Shown: positions 9,985 to 18,052, counted from the first letter of the stretch. The stretch is 64,000 nucleotides of DNA from CAVTYH01 sp963773875 (GCA_963773875.1 CAVZCV010000014.1:62001-126000), one strand, 5' to 3'. Program-made: numbers and translations. Notes: a model not told the origin generated them from the letters alone.

Positions 9985-10224
9985 CTATAGTGACGAACCG
10001 CCCACTTGCTCCCCCCAGTTAATACAAGCAAACAGCAAAGGCAATTGCCAAAGGTTTCCGATTGGTTCCGTCATGTCTTTGATGATCACACACCTTGCGA
10101 CGCCCTGGGCGACGCGGACAGCGACGTTCAATTCGCTGTAGTCGCTGCTGCGGACGATATGACAGCTGCAAGACGAACAGTATCCGTGCGAGTCGAAAAC
10201 AGCAAGCGAATCCGAGAATCTCAT
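9985..10224 (-). CDS. Possible small cysteine-containing protein
   Basis: A 79-residue open frame with a good ribosome site (GGAG, 5 bases before the ATG). It contains YCSSCSCHIVRSSDYSELNVAVRVAQGVARC and ends with GGSSL. The cysteine cluster could bind a metal. It lies in an otherwise empty gap between the DUF3500 gene and the YihY gene, and overlapping frames on both strands are also open. I do not recognise a family, so the call rests mainly on the start signal and composition. Confidence 0.4.
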   Translation of the reverse strand: MRFSDSLAVFDSHGYCSSCSCHIVRSSDYSELNVAVRVAQGVARCVIIKDMTEPIGNLWQLPLLFACINWGEQVGGSSL

Positions 10225-10349
10225 TTCGACTCCAATGAGCTTGCGGATCGATCAGCCGGCCTTTTCCGCTCGTGACAAAATCGTCCTTCGAACCATGCGC
10301 GCGGCGAATCGGCATCTAAATTGCTAATTCATCCGCAGCGAGCGCATCT

Positions 10350-11246
10350 ATGGATGATAAATTCACACGCCGATCGGCGGTGGCCTTACTTCAAGAAACC
10401 TTCAGCCAATGGCTGGCGGATAATGCGCAGCGCCGCGGCGCGGCACTGGCGTATTACGCCGCCTTCTCCATTCCACCACTCATTCTAATTGCCTTGGCAG
10501 TTGCCGGTTTGGCATTTGGTGAGGACGCGGCAAACGGCGCGGTTCATAACCAACTGACGAGTTTTATTGGCGATGAACCGGCGACGGGAATGGAGCAGCT
10601 GGTCGCGGCAGTGCACAAGCCGACCCAAGGTCTGCTGGCCACGATCATTGGCATTGGCGTGCTGGTATTCGGCGCATCCGGCGTGTTCGGCGAGATGCAA
10701 AGTTCCCTGAATGAAATCTGGGAAGTAAAGCCCAAACCAGGGCGCGGGCTAGGGGGGTTCATCAAAGATCGTTTTTTGTCATTCACGATGGTGCTGGGAA
10801 TCGCATTTTTGCTGCTCGTCTCACTCGTGATTAGCACCGTGCTCACGGCAATTGGCACCTGGATGTCCGGAGTGTTACCGCTGCCGGAATGGTCTATGCA
10901 AGCTTTGAATTTCGTGATTTCCCTTTCGATCATCAGCATTTTGTTCGCACTGATTTTCAAAGTATTGCCCGATGTGCGAATCCGCTTTCGCGATGTGGCA
11001 ATTGGCAGCATCGTGACTGCCGGACTATTTACGATCGGCAAATTTGCGTTGGGCTTGTACCTTTCCACCGCCGCAGTTGGGTCGTCGTATGGGGCGGCAG
11101 GCTCGCTCGTTGTCGTCTTGGTTTGGGTTTACTACTCCGCGCAAATCCTGTTTTTTGGAGCAGAGTTTACGAAGGTGTACACCCGCAAGTATGGCTCCGG
11201 CGTGAAGCCGGCCAAGGACGCGATACCACTTCGGGAATCGAACTGA
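10350..11246 (+). CDS. YihY/BrkB-family membrane protein
   Basis: A 298-residue integral membrane protein with about six membrane segments. Family signatures are RRGAALAYYAAFSIPPLILIALAVAG near the N-terminus, then LNEIWEVKPKPGRGLGGFIKDRFLSFTMVLGIAFLLLVSL, LPDVRIRFRDVAIGSIVTAGLFTIGK, and the C-terminal SYGAAGSLVVVLVWVYYSAQILFFGAEFTKVY. Members were once called ribonuclease BN, but that activity belongs to another protein; YihY proteins are now seen as transporters or factors of unknown substrate. The gene stands alone and has no strong ribosome site before the ATG. Confidence 0.92.
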   Translation: MDDKFTRRSAVALLQETFSQWLADNAQRRGAALAYYAAFSIPPLILIALAVAGLAFGEDAANGAVHNQLTSFIGDEPATGMEQLVAAVHKPTQGLLATIIGIGVLVFGASGVFGEMQSSLNEIWEVKPKPGRGLGGFIKDRFLSFTMVLGIAFLLLVSLVISTVLTAIGTWMSGVLPLPEWSMQALNFVISLSIISILFALIFKVLPDVRIRFRDVAIGSIVTAGLFTIGKFALGLYLSTAAVGSSYGAAGSLVVVLVWVYYSAQILFFGAEFTKVYTRKYGSGVKPAKDAIPLRESN

Positions 11247-11641
11247 CGGCCAGTCCGAGATGCTAAGCGTGAAGGTTAGGTGAACATCAAGACGCCGGGC
11301 ATTGCACAGACCCCGTCGATTCAAACGAGCCAGGCTCCGACACAACCGGGTATCGAACGCCGTCTTCGTTCATCACTCCAAGCCCTGGCATGACATTGCG
11401 GTCCGTGTCGTCGAATGTAAAGCTCTTTACCGACAGTGTGCTTGCGTCGGCCGTAGCCGAAAAATTCGAGCCAGTCGTTCCTAGAGTCGAGATGCTAAGT
11501 GCCATTGCCCACCTTGTTGGATCGCCCACACCAACAACACCGTATCAAAAGGAACGCCGATTGAGTCGCGGCCCGGCGAGTGTGAGTCGCGCGGTTTCCG
11601 TTAACCGCTGGTGTGCCCGAATCCGGTTAATGTTGCGCAAT
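11247..11641. other. Intergenic region with a possible gene remnant
   Basis: A leftward open frame (11529-11287) reads as serine/threonine-rich sequence, with STLGTTGSNFSATADASTLSVKSF and GLGVMNEDGVRYPVVSEPGSF. It has no ribosome site, membrane segment or known motif, and could be the tail of an exported protein cut off at block A. The homology between blocks A and B begins at about 11628. Confidence 0.3.
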
Positions 11642-11675
11642 AAAAAACCCCCGGGAGTCAACCGGGGGCTTTTTT
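11642..11675. terminator. Bidirectional intrinsic terminator of block A
   Basis: A run of A is followed by CCCCCGG, a GAGTCAA loop, CCGGGGG and a C before TTTTTT. It can stop transcription in both directions and ends the block A unit, which is read leftward. The same 34-base sequence occurs at 47218-47251. Confidence 0.9.
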
Positions 11676-11765
11676 GAGTCGTCATCAACCGCGTCGAGTC
11701 ATCACTGTCGAGTCGAGTCACATCATTTCACATCATCAACCGCGTCGAGTCATTCGCCTTGAGTC
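11676..11765. repeat. GAGTC-rich tract downstream of block A PEP-CTERM gene
   Basis: Six GAGTC pentamers occur within about 90 bases, mixed with two copies of CACATCAT and the motif ATCATCAACCGCGTCGAGTC. TCACATCATCAACC at 11728-11741 is the reverse complement of GGTTGATGATGTGA in the leader of the same gene at 12676-12689. GAGTC is also an instance of GANTC, the site of CcrM-type methylases; any methylation role here is speculation. Confidence 0.6.
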
Positions 11766-12653
11766 TTAGGCGATTTGCGACTTTCGCAGCCGGCGTCCAC
11801 CGATCAGCAATCCCACGCCACCCATCAGCCCGAGGATGACGGTGCTGGGTTCCGGAACCGCCGTGACGTTGATTTGGAACGACTTTTTATCGATGCTTGC
11901 CAGGGCATTGGCTTCAGCACTACCGCTGAGCACGTTGTTCAGCGTCAGAGTCAGGCCGGTGACACGCTGGCCGGTCTTGCCAGCGGCCGCCAAAGCCGCT
12001 GCGATATCGAAGTTCGCAAAGGCGGTCCAAGTGCCGCCGCCCGGGCCGCTGAACTTGATACTGCTGGGCGTGGCGGAAAAGGTGCCGGACGAACCGACGC
12101 CCTGGGCAAACGTTTCCGTATAGTTCACCGGAATGGGTTGTGCAAGCGCCACACCATTCAGTGCGCTGATGCCCAATCCACCGGCATAGGCTGCCGCATT
12201 GAAGGGAATCTGCAGGGCAGCATTGACTTGGGTAGCCGCCGTACCACCGAGGATGCTGTAACCGCCGCCTTCCGATATCGAAAATCCGGTCATGTTTCCC
12301 GTCGCCTGGTTGGTGGCCGAGATATCCATCGTCAGCGTGCCGTCCTTCAGCAACACCGGCGTGGCGCCGCCAACCTGAACTTGGAAGTTGAGCCCTGTGC
12401 CCGCTGGCGTATTGTTCTGACCGAACTGTAGGGCATCACCCGACAGGTTCGGCGTGCCGAACAACCGGGCTGGATCCGGCGGCGGGTTCTGGCTGTCCCC
12501 CTCCGTCACATTCACGTAGGTCACATTCGGACCAGGGAACGGGCCGGGATAGGAATTGAAAATCGTGGCACGGGCTTGGCTGGCCATCGCCAAAATGGCG
12601 ACGACGCCAAGCAGGCAGTTTGCACGTTGGGAAGCAAATAGGCGGTAACTCAT
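11766..12653 (-). CDS. PEP-CTERM protein of block A
   Basis: A 295-residue exported protein. ATG 12653 is preferred over GTG 12665 upstream in the same frame. The signal peptide includes CLLGVVAILAMASQARA. The mature part is beta-rich and low in charge, with VTYVNVTEGDSQNPPPDPARLFGTPNLSGD, ISEGGGYSILGGTAATQVNAALQIPFN and GQRVTGLTLTLNNVLSGSAE. The tail VPEPSTVILGLMGGVGLLIGGRRLRKS is a PEP-CTERM signal. The block B paralogue at 47320-48219 is colinear throughout. The pseudo-receiver gene lies upstream on the same strand, separated by a 328-base leader. The domain resembles planctomycete surface proteins of unknown function; no enzyme motif is visible. Confidence 0.88.
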   Translation of the reverse strand: MSYRLFASQRANCLLGVVAILAMASQARATIFNSYPGPFPGPNVTYVNVTEGDSQNPPPDPARLFGTPNLSGDALQFGQNNTPAGTGLNFQVQVGGATPVLLKDGTLTMDISATNQATGNMTGFSISEGGGYSILGGTAATQVNAALQIPFNAAAYAGGLGISALNGVALAQPIPVNYTETFAQGVGSSGTFSATPSSIKFSGPGGGTWTAFANFDIAAALAAAGKTGQRVTGLTLTLNNVLSGSAEANALASIDKKSFQINVTAVPEPSTVILGLMGGVGLLIGGRRLRKSQIA

Positions 12654-12981
12654 GGCAAAACTCACTTCGGACTAGGGTTGATGATGTGACTCGTGTGACT
12701 CTTTCCGGACAAATCGTTGCCGGCTAAGGCAACGTGACTCGTAAGTTAAAGGGCGAACTCGACTCTACTTTGTTATCGCAACTGTATTGCACTAGCAAAT
12801 CATTGTCACATGCAATTTGGCTGCGGCTTGTTCTCAAGTTGATTGGGTTGGAACGTAATGCTGTTTCAGTTCCAAGGTGCTGGTCGATGACTTACTGTTC
12901 TTCGACAGGTTTGTTGTTTTGTGTTTCCTGAAGTCTCACGTTGCTCGGAGCCAATCAGATCATTCGTGCGATCCACTACTA
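12654..12981 (-). promoter_or_regulatory. Leader region of block A PEP-CTERM gene
   Basis: This gap before the PEP-CTERM gene is also present in block B. GGTTGATGATGTGACTC at 12676-12692 is identical to 48242-48258 and complementary to the tract beyond the 3' end of the gene. GTGACTC recurs at 12687-12701 and near 12732. It probably holds the gene's own promoter and 5' UTR, but no clear -35/-10 pair could be assigned. Confidence 0.45.
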
Positions 12982-13518
12982 CTAAAACTCCATGCCGGCC
13001 AATGCTGGCGTACGCTTTTTATTCAATCGATCAGCCACTTCCTTGGCGGCGCCCAACACCGGGTCCAAGTCGCTTTCTGGAGCAACGCCCGGCAGGTACA
13101 TCCAAGTGCGGTGCTGACGAGCCCAAATCTCTTCTTGGGAATCGTTCGAGCGACCGCAGACCACCGACAGAATGCTTTCGTGGGCCGACAGGCCTTCTAC
13201 CAACAGGCGATGGTCTTGCGCGGCAACTCGGTCGGCCGTGGCTACATCAATCAGCGCCACCCCGACGGTGCCTTCAGCAATCTTTTCCATGGCCGCTGCC
13301 CGATCGGCACACACGACCGATCGCCAGCCCGCTCGCTTGGCAGCCTGGCCAAACATCATTTGCTTGAGCGGATCGGACGAAACGATCACGCAAACACTGC
13401 TTGTGGCCGGAGCCCGCTTGGCGGTGCGGCGCACTCGTTGCGGCCGATCGCTCAACCCCAGACGGGAGACCACCGGTGTTGTGTTTACTTCAATCGGAAA
13501 TGTTGCGGTCGCTAACAT
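12982..13518 (-). CDS. Stand-alone pseudo-receiver protein of block A
   Basis: A 178-residue protein that starts MLATATFPI, with AAGGATAGTGCC before the ATG. After a basic segment (RVRRTAKRAP) comes a response-regulator-like fold: SVCVIVSSDPLKQMMFGQAAKRAGWRSVVCADRAAAMEKI, then VGVALIDVA with Asp91 where the phosphate acceptor would be. Only one acidic residue (Asp49) stands where receivers have a pair, and the conserved Lys of the last strand is replaced (YLPGVAPESDLDP), so phosphorylation is doubtful. There is no output or DNA-binding domain. The block B paralogue shares about 130 of 178 residues by hand alignment. It may act by protein contact with a kinase or regulator not in this window. 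Confidence 0.7.
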   Translation of the reverse strand: MLATATFPIEVNTTPVVSRLGLSDRPQRVRRTAKRAPATSSVCVIVSSDPLKQMMFGQAAKRAGWRSVVCADRAAAMEKIAEGTVGVALIDVATADRVAAQDHRLLVEGLSAHESILSVVCGRSNDSQEEIWARQHRTWMYLPGVAPESDLDPVLGAAKEVADRLNKKRTPALAGMEF

Positions 13519-13730
13519 GGCACTATCCTTGTCTGCCCCATATGCCGCGAGTAATTCGAACCGTTCGCATTACTTTGCAGCTTTGAGCCTGTTTGCTCGA
13601 TGAGCCTTAATGCATGGTTCGTGCCGTGCGTAGGACAGGATTGCTAGGACTCACCACAACTCATTGATGTGATTAGATTTGAAAATAATTCAGCCTGAGA
13701 TTTGGCGATCTCACCCCCCTCGTTTTGGTC

Positions 13731-13745
13731 TCACCAATATGGTGA
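13731..13745. promoter_or_regulatory. Palindromic operator-like site 1, block A
   Basis: TCACCAATATGGTGA is a perfect inverted repeat of 6-base arms around ATA. It lies about 213 bases upstream of the pseudo-receiver ATG. The matching site in block B is TCACTAAGATGGTGA at 49269. Confidence 0.6.
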
Positions 13746-13815
13746 TGCCGAATGCCTCAATATGAGCTAACCGTAAGTGGGGTAACATGTTGACAGCGAT
13801 TCACTAAACAAGTGA

Positions 13816-13838
13816 GGTCTCACCATTATGGTGAGACC
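13816..13838. promoter_or_regulatory. Palindromic operator-like site 2, block A
   Basis: A perfect 23-base inverted repeat with core TCACCATTATGGTGA at 13820-13834 and outer arms GGTC/GACC. Its core starts exactly 89 bases from the core of site 1, the same spacing as in block B. It could bind a dimeric regulator; which one is unknown. Confidence 0.65.
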
Positions 13839-14067
13839 GAAATGGGGTGAGGTCGGTACGGTCCACTAATGCCCTTCTGGCGGTCGTCGCGGACCTACAC
13901 CAAGCGAAACCCGTGAACTCCTACCCGCAGCGGCATCCGCTAGAAGCGGGATCAGGCAGACAGGGGGACGTCGATCCGGGTCCGATTCCGATGCAAAATC
14001 GCGAATAGTTCAGCCGCTTTCTCTTAATTCCGCCATCGCAAAGTGCAGATGATCGCGTCGAGCGTGA

Positions 14068-14538
14068 TTAGAGCTTCCGATACATCACCATCGCATCGAC
14101 ATGGCCTTGAGTAGGATGGGAAAAAGCTTCTGGAAGCGTACCAACGATCTCGAATCCGAGCCGTTGCCAGAGCCGAATGGCGGGCTCATTGGTCGCGACC
14201 ACGAGATTGAATTGCATTGCCCAAAATCCTTTAGCGCGGGCGCTGTTCTCACATCGTTCTGGCGACTCCACGGCCTGTGGCTGAAGAGGCGGTAATGTAG
14301 CCGCAGTTGGCTACATGGTCGCCACCTCCAAGCTGATTCGCCCGAAGATAGTACGTACCCAGCAACCCGCCCTCATCCTCGGCGACATACGTTCGCAGTC
14401 CGTCCCCATCCAGTAAGCCAACGTTTGCTCCTGCGACATATTGCGAGGCAAGGCGTACGTCTCGCCGGCACAATTCACCGGTTCGATGATCTCACAGATT
14501 CGTGATGCATCAATGGGTTGTGCAGCTCTTACAATCAT
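14068..14538 (-). pseudogene. GNAT acetyltransferase, two frameshifts
   Basis: N-acetyltransferase of the GNAT fold in three frames. The N-terminus is MIVRAAQPIDASRICEIIEPVNCAGETYALPRNMSQEQT. The middle has LRTYVAEDEGGLLGTYYLRANQLGGGDHVANCGYITASSATGRGVARTM, including the acetyl-CoA loop (ATGRGVAR). The end has KGFWAMQFNLVVATNEPAIRLWQRLGFEIVGTLPEAF. Frame breaks fall near 14400 and 14265. All expected parts are present and the total is normal for the family, about 156 codons, so a small-molecule acetyltransferase with assembly indels is as likely as a true pseudogene. The substrate is unknown. Confidence 0.75.
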
Positions 14539-15018
14539 CTCACCGCATTTTAGCACGCATTTGGTGAGGCGCGCGACTGTCGGATGTGCGTCATGAGGGC
14601 GTGACATGGGCCACCAAGGGACCGACGTGGCGAAAAGGCCAGACCAGCATGATTGGATTCTTCGCGTTTCTGCATTCGATGGCCCGCCTACCGTGACCAG
14701 CACCGGCGAGATTCCGGGTGCGCCATAGCCAGGTGTCGGGCAGCAGGGCAGCATCCCATCGCCCGCTTCCGACTGGGCTCCGCATCGGCTGTTTTCAGGT
14801 GGTGAATGTAATAATTGCTTTTTCGTCCGCTTTGAATCATCAATCGCGTTTCGATTCTGTTTCCGCGAGTCTTCGGTCGGCTTTGCCGAACGGCCGTGAC
14901 TTCAGGACGAATCATGTCGTATGTTGGCAACGCGATATTTGTTATTTCCGCACGCGCAAAACCAAAAATTGGTCGACCAAAAGAACAGGCTTACCGCGAC
15001 GACACCTTCGGAGCCGTT
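14539..15018. other. Upstream region of mgtE, nothing recognised
   Basis: The divergent gap between the acetyltransferase and mgtE. I looked for an M-box magnesium riboswitch and saw no recognisable core. No supported gene. Confidence 0.35.
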
Positions 15019-16413
15019 ATGGAAAACATCGAACAAATGGCAGCGACGATCCACCGGCATCGGGACGAGGATCATGAGACGATTCGCGCGATGCTGGCCG
15101 CACTGCGCGTGCCCGACGCGGTCGAGGTGCTCAATGCGGTCCCGTCATTGGAAGAGGCCGCCGAGGTGCTGACGCTAATACCACTGCAGCGGGCGATCGA
15201 AGTTTGCAACCAGCCGACGCTATACCGCCGCGGCGCGCTATTGGAACAGTTACCGCCGGAATTGGCCGCGAAGATTTTGGAGGGTATGGCGTCGGACGAA
15301 CGGACCGCTGCCGTGCGCGAAATGTGTGATCACGGTCGGCGGCTGTTGCTGCCTCTTTTGAACTCGTCCGCACGCCAGGAAGTCGAGGACCAGCTCAAAT
15401 ATCCGCCGCACACCGCGGGCGAAATGATGACGACCGAGTTTGTGCGCCTCGTGCCAACGATGACCGTAAGCCAAGCCCTGGAGAGAATTCGCGAGGTTGC
15501 GCGCCATCGCGAATCCATCTATGCCTGCTACGTCGTCGAGTCGAGAACCGACCGCCTGCTCGGCGCGGTTTCGCTGCGCGATCTGGTCGTGGCCGAGCCT
15601 GCTCTGCCGGTTTTCGAGGTCATGCGTTCGAACCCCGTGACGGTCGGGGCGCTTGAACCCCGCAAGGATGCGGTTCAGAAAATCAGCAAATACAATCTGC
15701 TGGCCGTGCCCGTCGTCGAGCAGGACGGTCGGGTGGTGGGTTTTGTGACGGTCGATGATGCGATCGACTCGCTCGTCGAAGAACAGACCGACACCGTGCT
15801 GCGAATGGGTGCGGTTGAGGCGGGAGCACTGGATGAGCCATACATGGCGTCCCCTTGGCAACTGCTTGTGAAAAAGCGCGCCAGCTGGCTCGTCCTCTTG
15901 TTCCTTGGAGAAATGCTAACCGCTACCGCGATGGGTCACTTCGAAGACGAGATCGCGCAGCGCCGTCGTCCTCGCCCTTTTTGTTCCGCTGATTATCTCC
16001 AGCGGCGGAAATTCCGGTTCGCAAGCGACGTCACTGTTGATTCGGCGCTTGCGCTGGGTGAAGTGCGGCTAAAGCAATGGCTGCCAGTTCTGCGGCGCGA
16101 ACTGGTCTCGGGCCTGTCGCTGGGGCTGATCCTCGGCTCGGTCGGCGTGGTCCGGATTTGCCTTTGGCAATGGCTTGGCTGGTATGATTATGGCCCGTAC
16201 TGGGTCCGTGTCGCCGCGACCGTTGGATTGTCGCTAGTGGGCATCGTGTTATGGGGCAGCATTGCTGGAGCGATGCTGCCGTTCGTCCTCAAACGGATCG
16301 GCCTCGACCCTGCCACGTCGTCAGCGCCGTTCGTGGCGACGCTCGTCGATGTGACCGGGCTGATTATTTACTTTTCGGTCGCCAAAGTCATCCTGCACGG
16401 CGCACTCCTGTAG
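15019..16413 (+). CDS. mgtE: Magnesium transporter MgtE with a compensated frameshift in the pore region
   Basis: Inner-membrane Mg2+ channel, 464 residues. ATG 15019 has GGAG 6 bases upstream and fits the MgtE N-domain better than GTG 14896. Domains in order: MgtE N domain (residues about 20-130, with PLQRAIEVCNQ and LPPELAAKILEGM), two CBS domains (about 140-265, HTAGEMMTTEFVRL, VFEVMRSNPVTV, KYNLLAVPVVEQDGRVVGFVTVDDAID), then the membrane domain. After GEMLTATAMGHFEDEIAQ the frame reads RRRPRPFCSADYLQRRKF, but the neighbouring frame over 15961-16044 gives VPLIISSGG and NSGSQA, the conserved MgtE pore segment. An extra base near 15961 and a lost base near 16044 cancel out. As written, the transporter would lack its pore signature. 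Confidence 0.9.
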   Translation: MENIEQMAATIHRHRDEDHETIRAMLAALRVPDAVEVLNAVPSLEEAAEVLTLIPLQRAIEVCNQPTLYRRGALLEQLPPELAAKILEGMASDERTAAVREMCDHGRRLLLPLLNSSARQEVEDQLKYPPHTAGEMMTTEFVRLVPTMTVSQALERIREVARHRESIYACYVVESRTDRLLGAVSLRDLVVAEPALPVFEVMRSNPVTVGALEPRKDAVQKISKYNLLAVPVVEQDGRVVGFVTVDDAIDSLVEEQTDTVLRMGAVEAGALDEPYMASPWQLLVKKRASWLVLLFLGEMLTATAMGHFEDEIAQRRRPRPFCSADYLQRRKFRFASDVTVDSALALGEVRLKQWLPVLRRELVSGLSLGLILGSVGVVRICLWQWLGWYDYGPYWVRVAATVGLSLVGIVLWGSIAGAMLPFVLKRIGLDPATSSAPFVATLVDVTGLIIYFSVAKVILHGALL

Positions 16414-16538
16414 TAGCTTCTCGACGGTCTAGTGCGTCCAGCAAATCAAAACCGTCCCAGCGGAACAGTCGGTAGCGATGTATTCGTCAGGCGCGCGAAC
16501 GATTCGGCGTTGGCGGGTTTTGTTTAATGAGCACCGGC

Positions 16539-16841
16539 TCAGATTGGAACTCGCTTTTCACCAGCACTCATGGCCGTGTCCCGCAGAAATTCGTGGTGGC
16601 GCCGGTGATGGTGGTATGCAAGCCCGAGGAAGGCGACCCCCAGCCCTATCAACAAGGTGATCAATAAAACAACCAAGCTAATCATCAAGGGTGTGTCCAG
16701 GTGCTGGAATAGCACCCATTGGGCATCACCGTTTAGATCGCGATACGGGTACTGTTGATAGCGGAGCCCGATGCCAATGGCCGTCAGGCCTAAACCAATT
16801 AGGGCTCCGGCAGTGATGATCGCTCCGCAAAGTGCTCGCAT
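16539..16841 (-). CDS. Small two-span membrane protein
   Basis: A 100-residue protein, ATG 16841 with GGGG 7 bases upstream. Two hydrophobic helices (ALCGAIITAGALIGLGLTAIGIGL and LMISLVVLLITLLIGLGVAFLGLAY) are joined by a polar loop and followed by a histidine-rich tail (HHHRRHHEFLRDTAMSAG). No family is recognised. It is the first of three small envelope-protein genes read leftward between mgtE and ligD, probably independent units. The histidine tail might bind metal ions; this is only inferred. Confidence 0.6.
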   Translation of the reverse strand: MRALCGAIITAGALIGLGLTAIGIGLRYQQYPYRDLNGDAQWVLFQHLDTPLMISLVVLLITLLIGLGVAFLGLAYHHHRRHHEFLRDTAMSAGEKRVPI

Positions 16842-16939
16842 TGTAATTCCCCAATAATTGAGTTCTTTGGCTACATCGCGAAGGAAGCGGCCAGAATTGG
16901 CTGCGAAAATTCCCAAACAGTCACAGTTAGTTCAGCGGC

Positions 16940-17104
16940 TTAATGCCCGAACATGCGGAAACAGCCCCCCATGACGAGCAGTATCCCTGCCAAGATCATA
17001 AAGAAACTGCTACAGCCACACCCCGGCCATGCACCATAAGGGCCCCTCGGGCCGGCCCCTCCTGAACCGAAGAATCCACCCCCGCCAAGATTTCCCATGC
17101 TCAT
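16940..17104 (-). CDS. Small glycine-rich membrane protein (54 residues)
   Basis: The frame starts at ATG 17104 with a strong ribosome site (GGAGG, 8 bases upstream). It reads MSMGNLGGGGFFGSGGAGPRG, then a cysteine pair (PGCGCSSFF), one membrane helix (FMILAGILLVMGGC) and FRMFGH. It is too short for usual gene-length cut-offs, but the start signal, glycine-rich head and single helix argue that it is real. Function unknown. Confidence 0.65.
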   Translation of the reverse strand: MSMGNLGGGGFFGSGGAGPRGPYGAWPGCGCSSFFMILAGILLVMGGCFRMFGH

Positions 17105-17307
17105 TTAAGTCCCTCCTCATCAGGAATTTGAATTGGCTTCCGTCAATCCTCGGCAAAACCCGTGGGCAATTTGCCCGGTGTGCAGCATTCAATAGCGGCA
17201 ATATATCCCGTTCAAAAAAAATAGGAAAATGCAAAAAACTCAGTTCGGCAACTCTTCTGGGCGAATTGCGTGCAGCAATTAGCGACTTGGAGAACGAGGC
17301 ATATGCC

Positions 17308-17670
17308 TCACTGTCCGGGAACTCGTTCCTTGGCGCGATCGTCTGCTCGGTCAGCTTCTTTCTTTAATCGATTGGCTTCGCGCTGTAGTTCGTCGGCGCG
17401 TTGACGATCTGCCTCCGCCTGGGCAGTGTTCGTCTGCTGATGCGTTATGGCCTGTCGGTCAATCGCAGCTTTCCGCGATTCGGCCGTGTCCTTCACGGCT
17501 TCCTTGCGGTCAGCCGCTTCCTGATCGATAGCTTGTGTTTGCGATTCCGCGGCTCGATCAATTTGCTTTTTTTGCTGCGTGACGACGGATGGCTGACAAC
17601 CGCCAGTCCCGCCTAACAGAAGAAGAACGGCGGCGGACCCAGCGACGAGTGTCCATGGTTTGGTGTTCAT
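17308..17670 (-). CDS. Lipoprotein with a charged coiled-coil
   Basis: A 120-residue protein with a lipoprotein signal (VAGSAAVLLLLGGTGGC, lipobox Cys25). The mature chain is almost entirely charged helix: QQKKQIDRAAESQTQAIDQEAADRKEAVKDTAESRKAA, then DELQREANRLKKEADRADDRAKERV. It should be lipid-anchored in the cell envelope and form a coiled coil, somewhat like small murein-type lipoproteins. It lacks the C-terminal lysine of Lpp, and the role is not known. Confidence 0.7.
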   Translation of the reverse strand: MNTKPWTLVAGSAAVLLLLGGTGGCQPSVVTQQKKQIDRAAESQTQAIDQEAADRKEAVKDTAESRKAAIDRQAITHQQTNTAQAEADRQRADELQREANRLKKEADRADDRAKERVPGQ

Positions 17671-18052
17671 GATGAGGCTCCCTAAAGTTGGCTGTAAAAA
17701 TACTGAGTCTTAGCCTCCGTGAAACTCAGGACTTTGGAGCATCAAGGCAATCGCTATGCCAAACCTCAAGCGGGCCAGAAGAAGAGGATTGGCGCGGAAA
17801 AATCACCTTCGAAAGCATTGCCAATGGTCGTTGAACAATCAAACAGGTGGCTTACTACCCCGCGTAGGTCCTGCCGATTTTCTGGCTTGAGCCTGACTGA
17901 AATCCTCTTGATGAAGTCGCTTGGGTCATGAAGTACATTTTCAGATAGGTCGGCTCGATTCCCGGAACACCAAACGCCTAAAACCGAGGGCAGTTGGAGA
18001 AAGCAAACTGTGCCGCTTCATGCGCGCGAGCTTTGCTTGGCCCAGATCATCG
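17671..18052. other. Intergenic region before ligD
   Basis: The divergent region between the lipoprotein and ligD. Open frames here lack ribosome sites and recognisable composition. No hairpin or clear promoter was seen. Confidence 0.35.

Larger units (their letters stand above)
13519..14067. promoter_or_regulatory. Conserved upstream control region of block A
   Basis: The first 330 bases match the same position in block B: TTGCTCGATG, ATTGCTAGGA and AAAATAATTC followed by (A/G)GCCTGAGATTTGGCG-like sequence are shared, then two palindromes. Homology stops near 13845. The remainder (13846-14067) holds no gene I can support. Confidence 0.55.

Noticed and set aside
14539..15018. Possible magnesium riboswitch before mgtE
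   Set aside because: No M-box or mgtA-leader-like conserved core could be found by eye.
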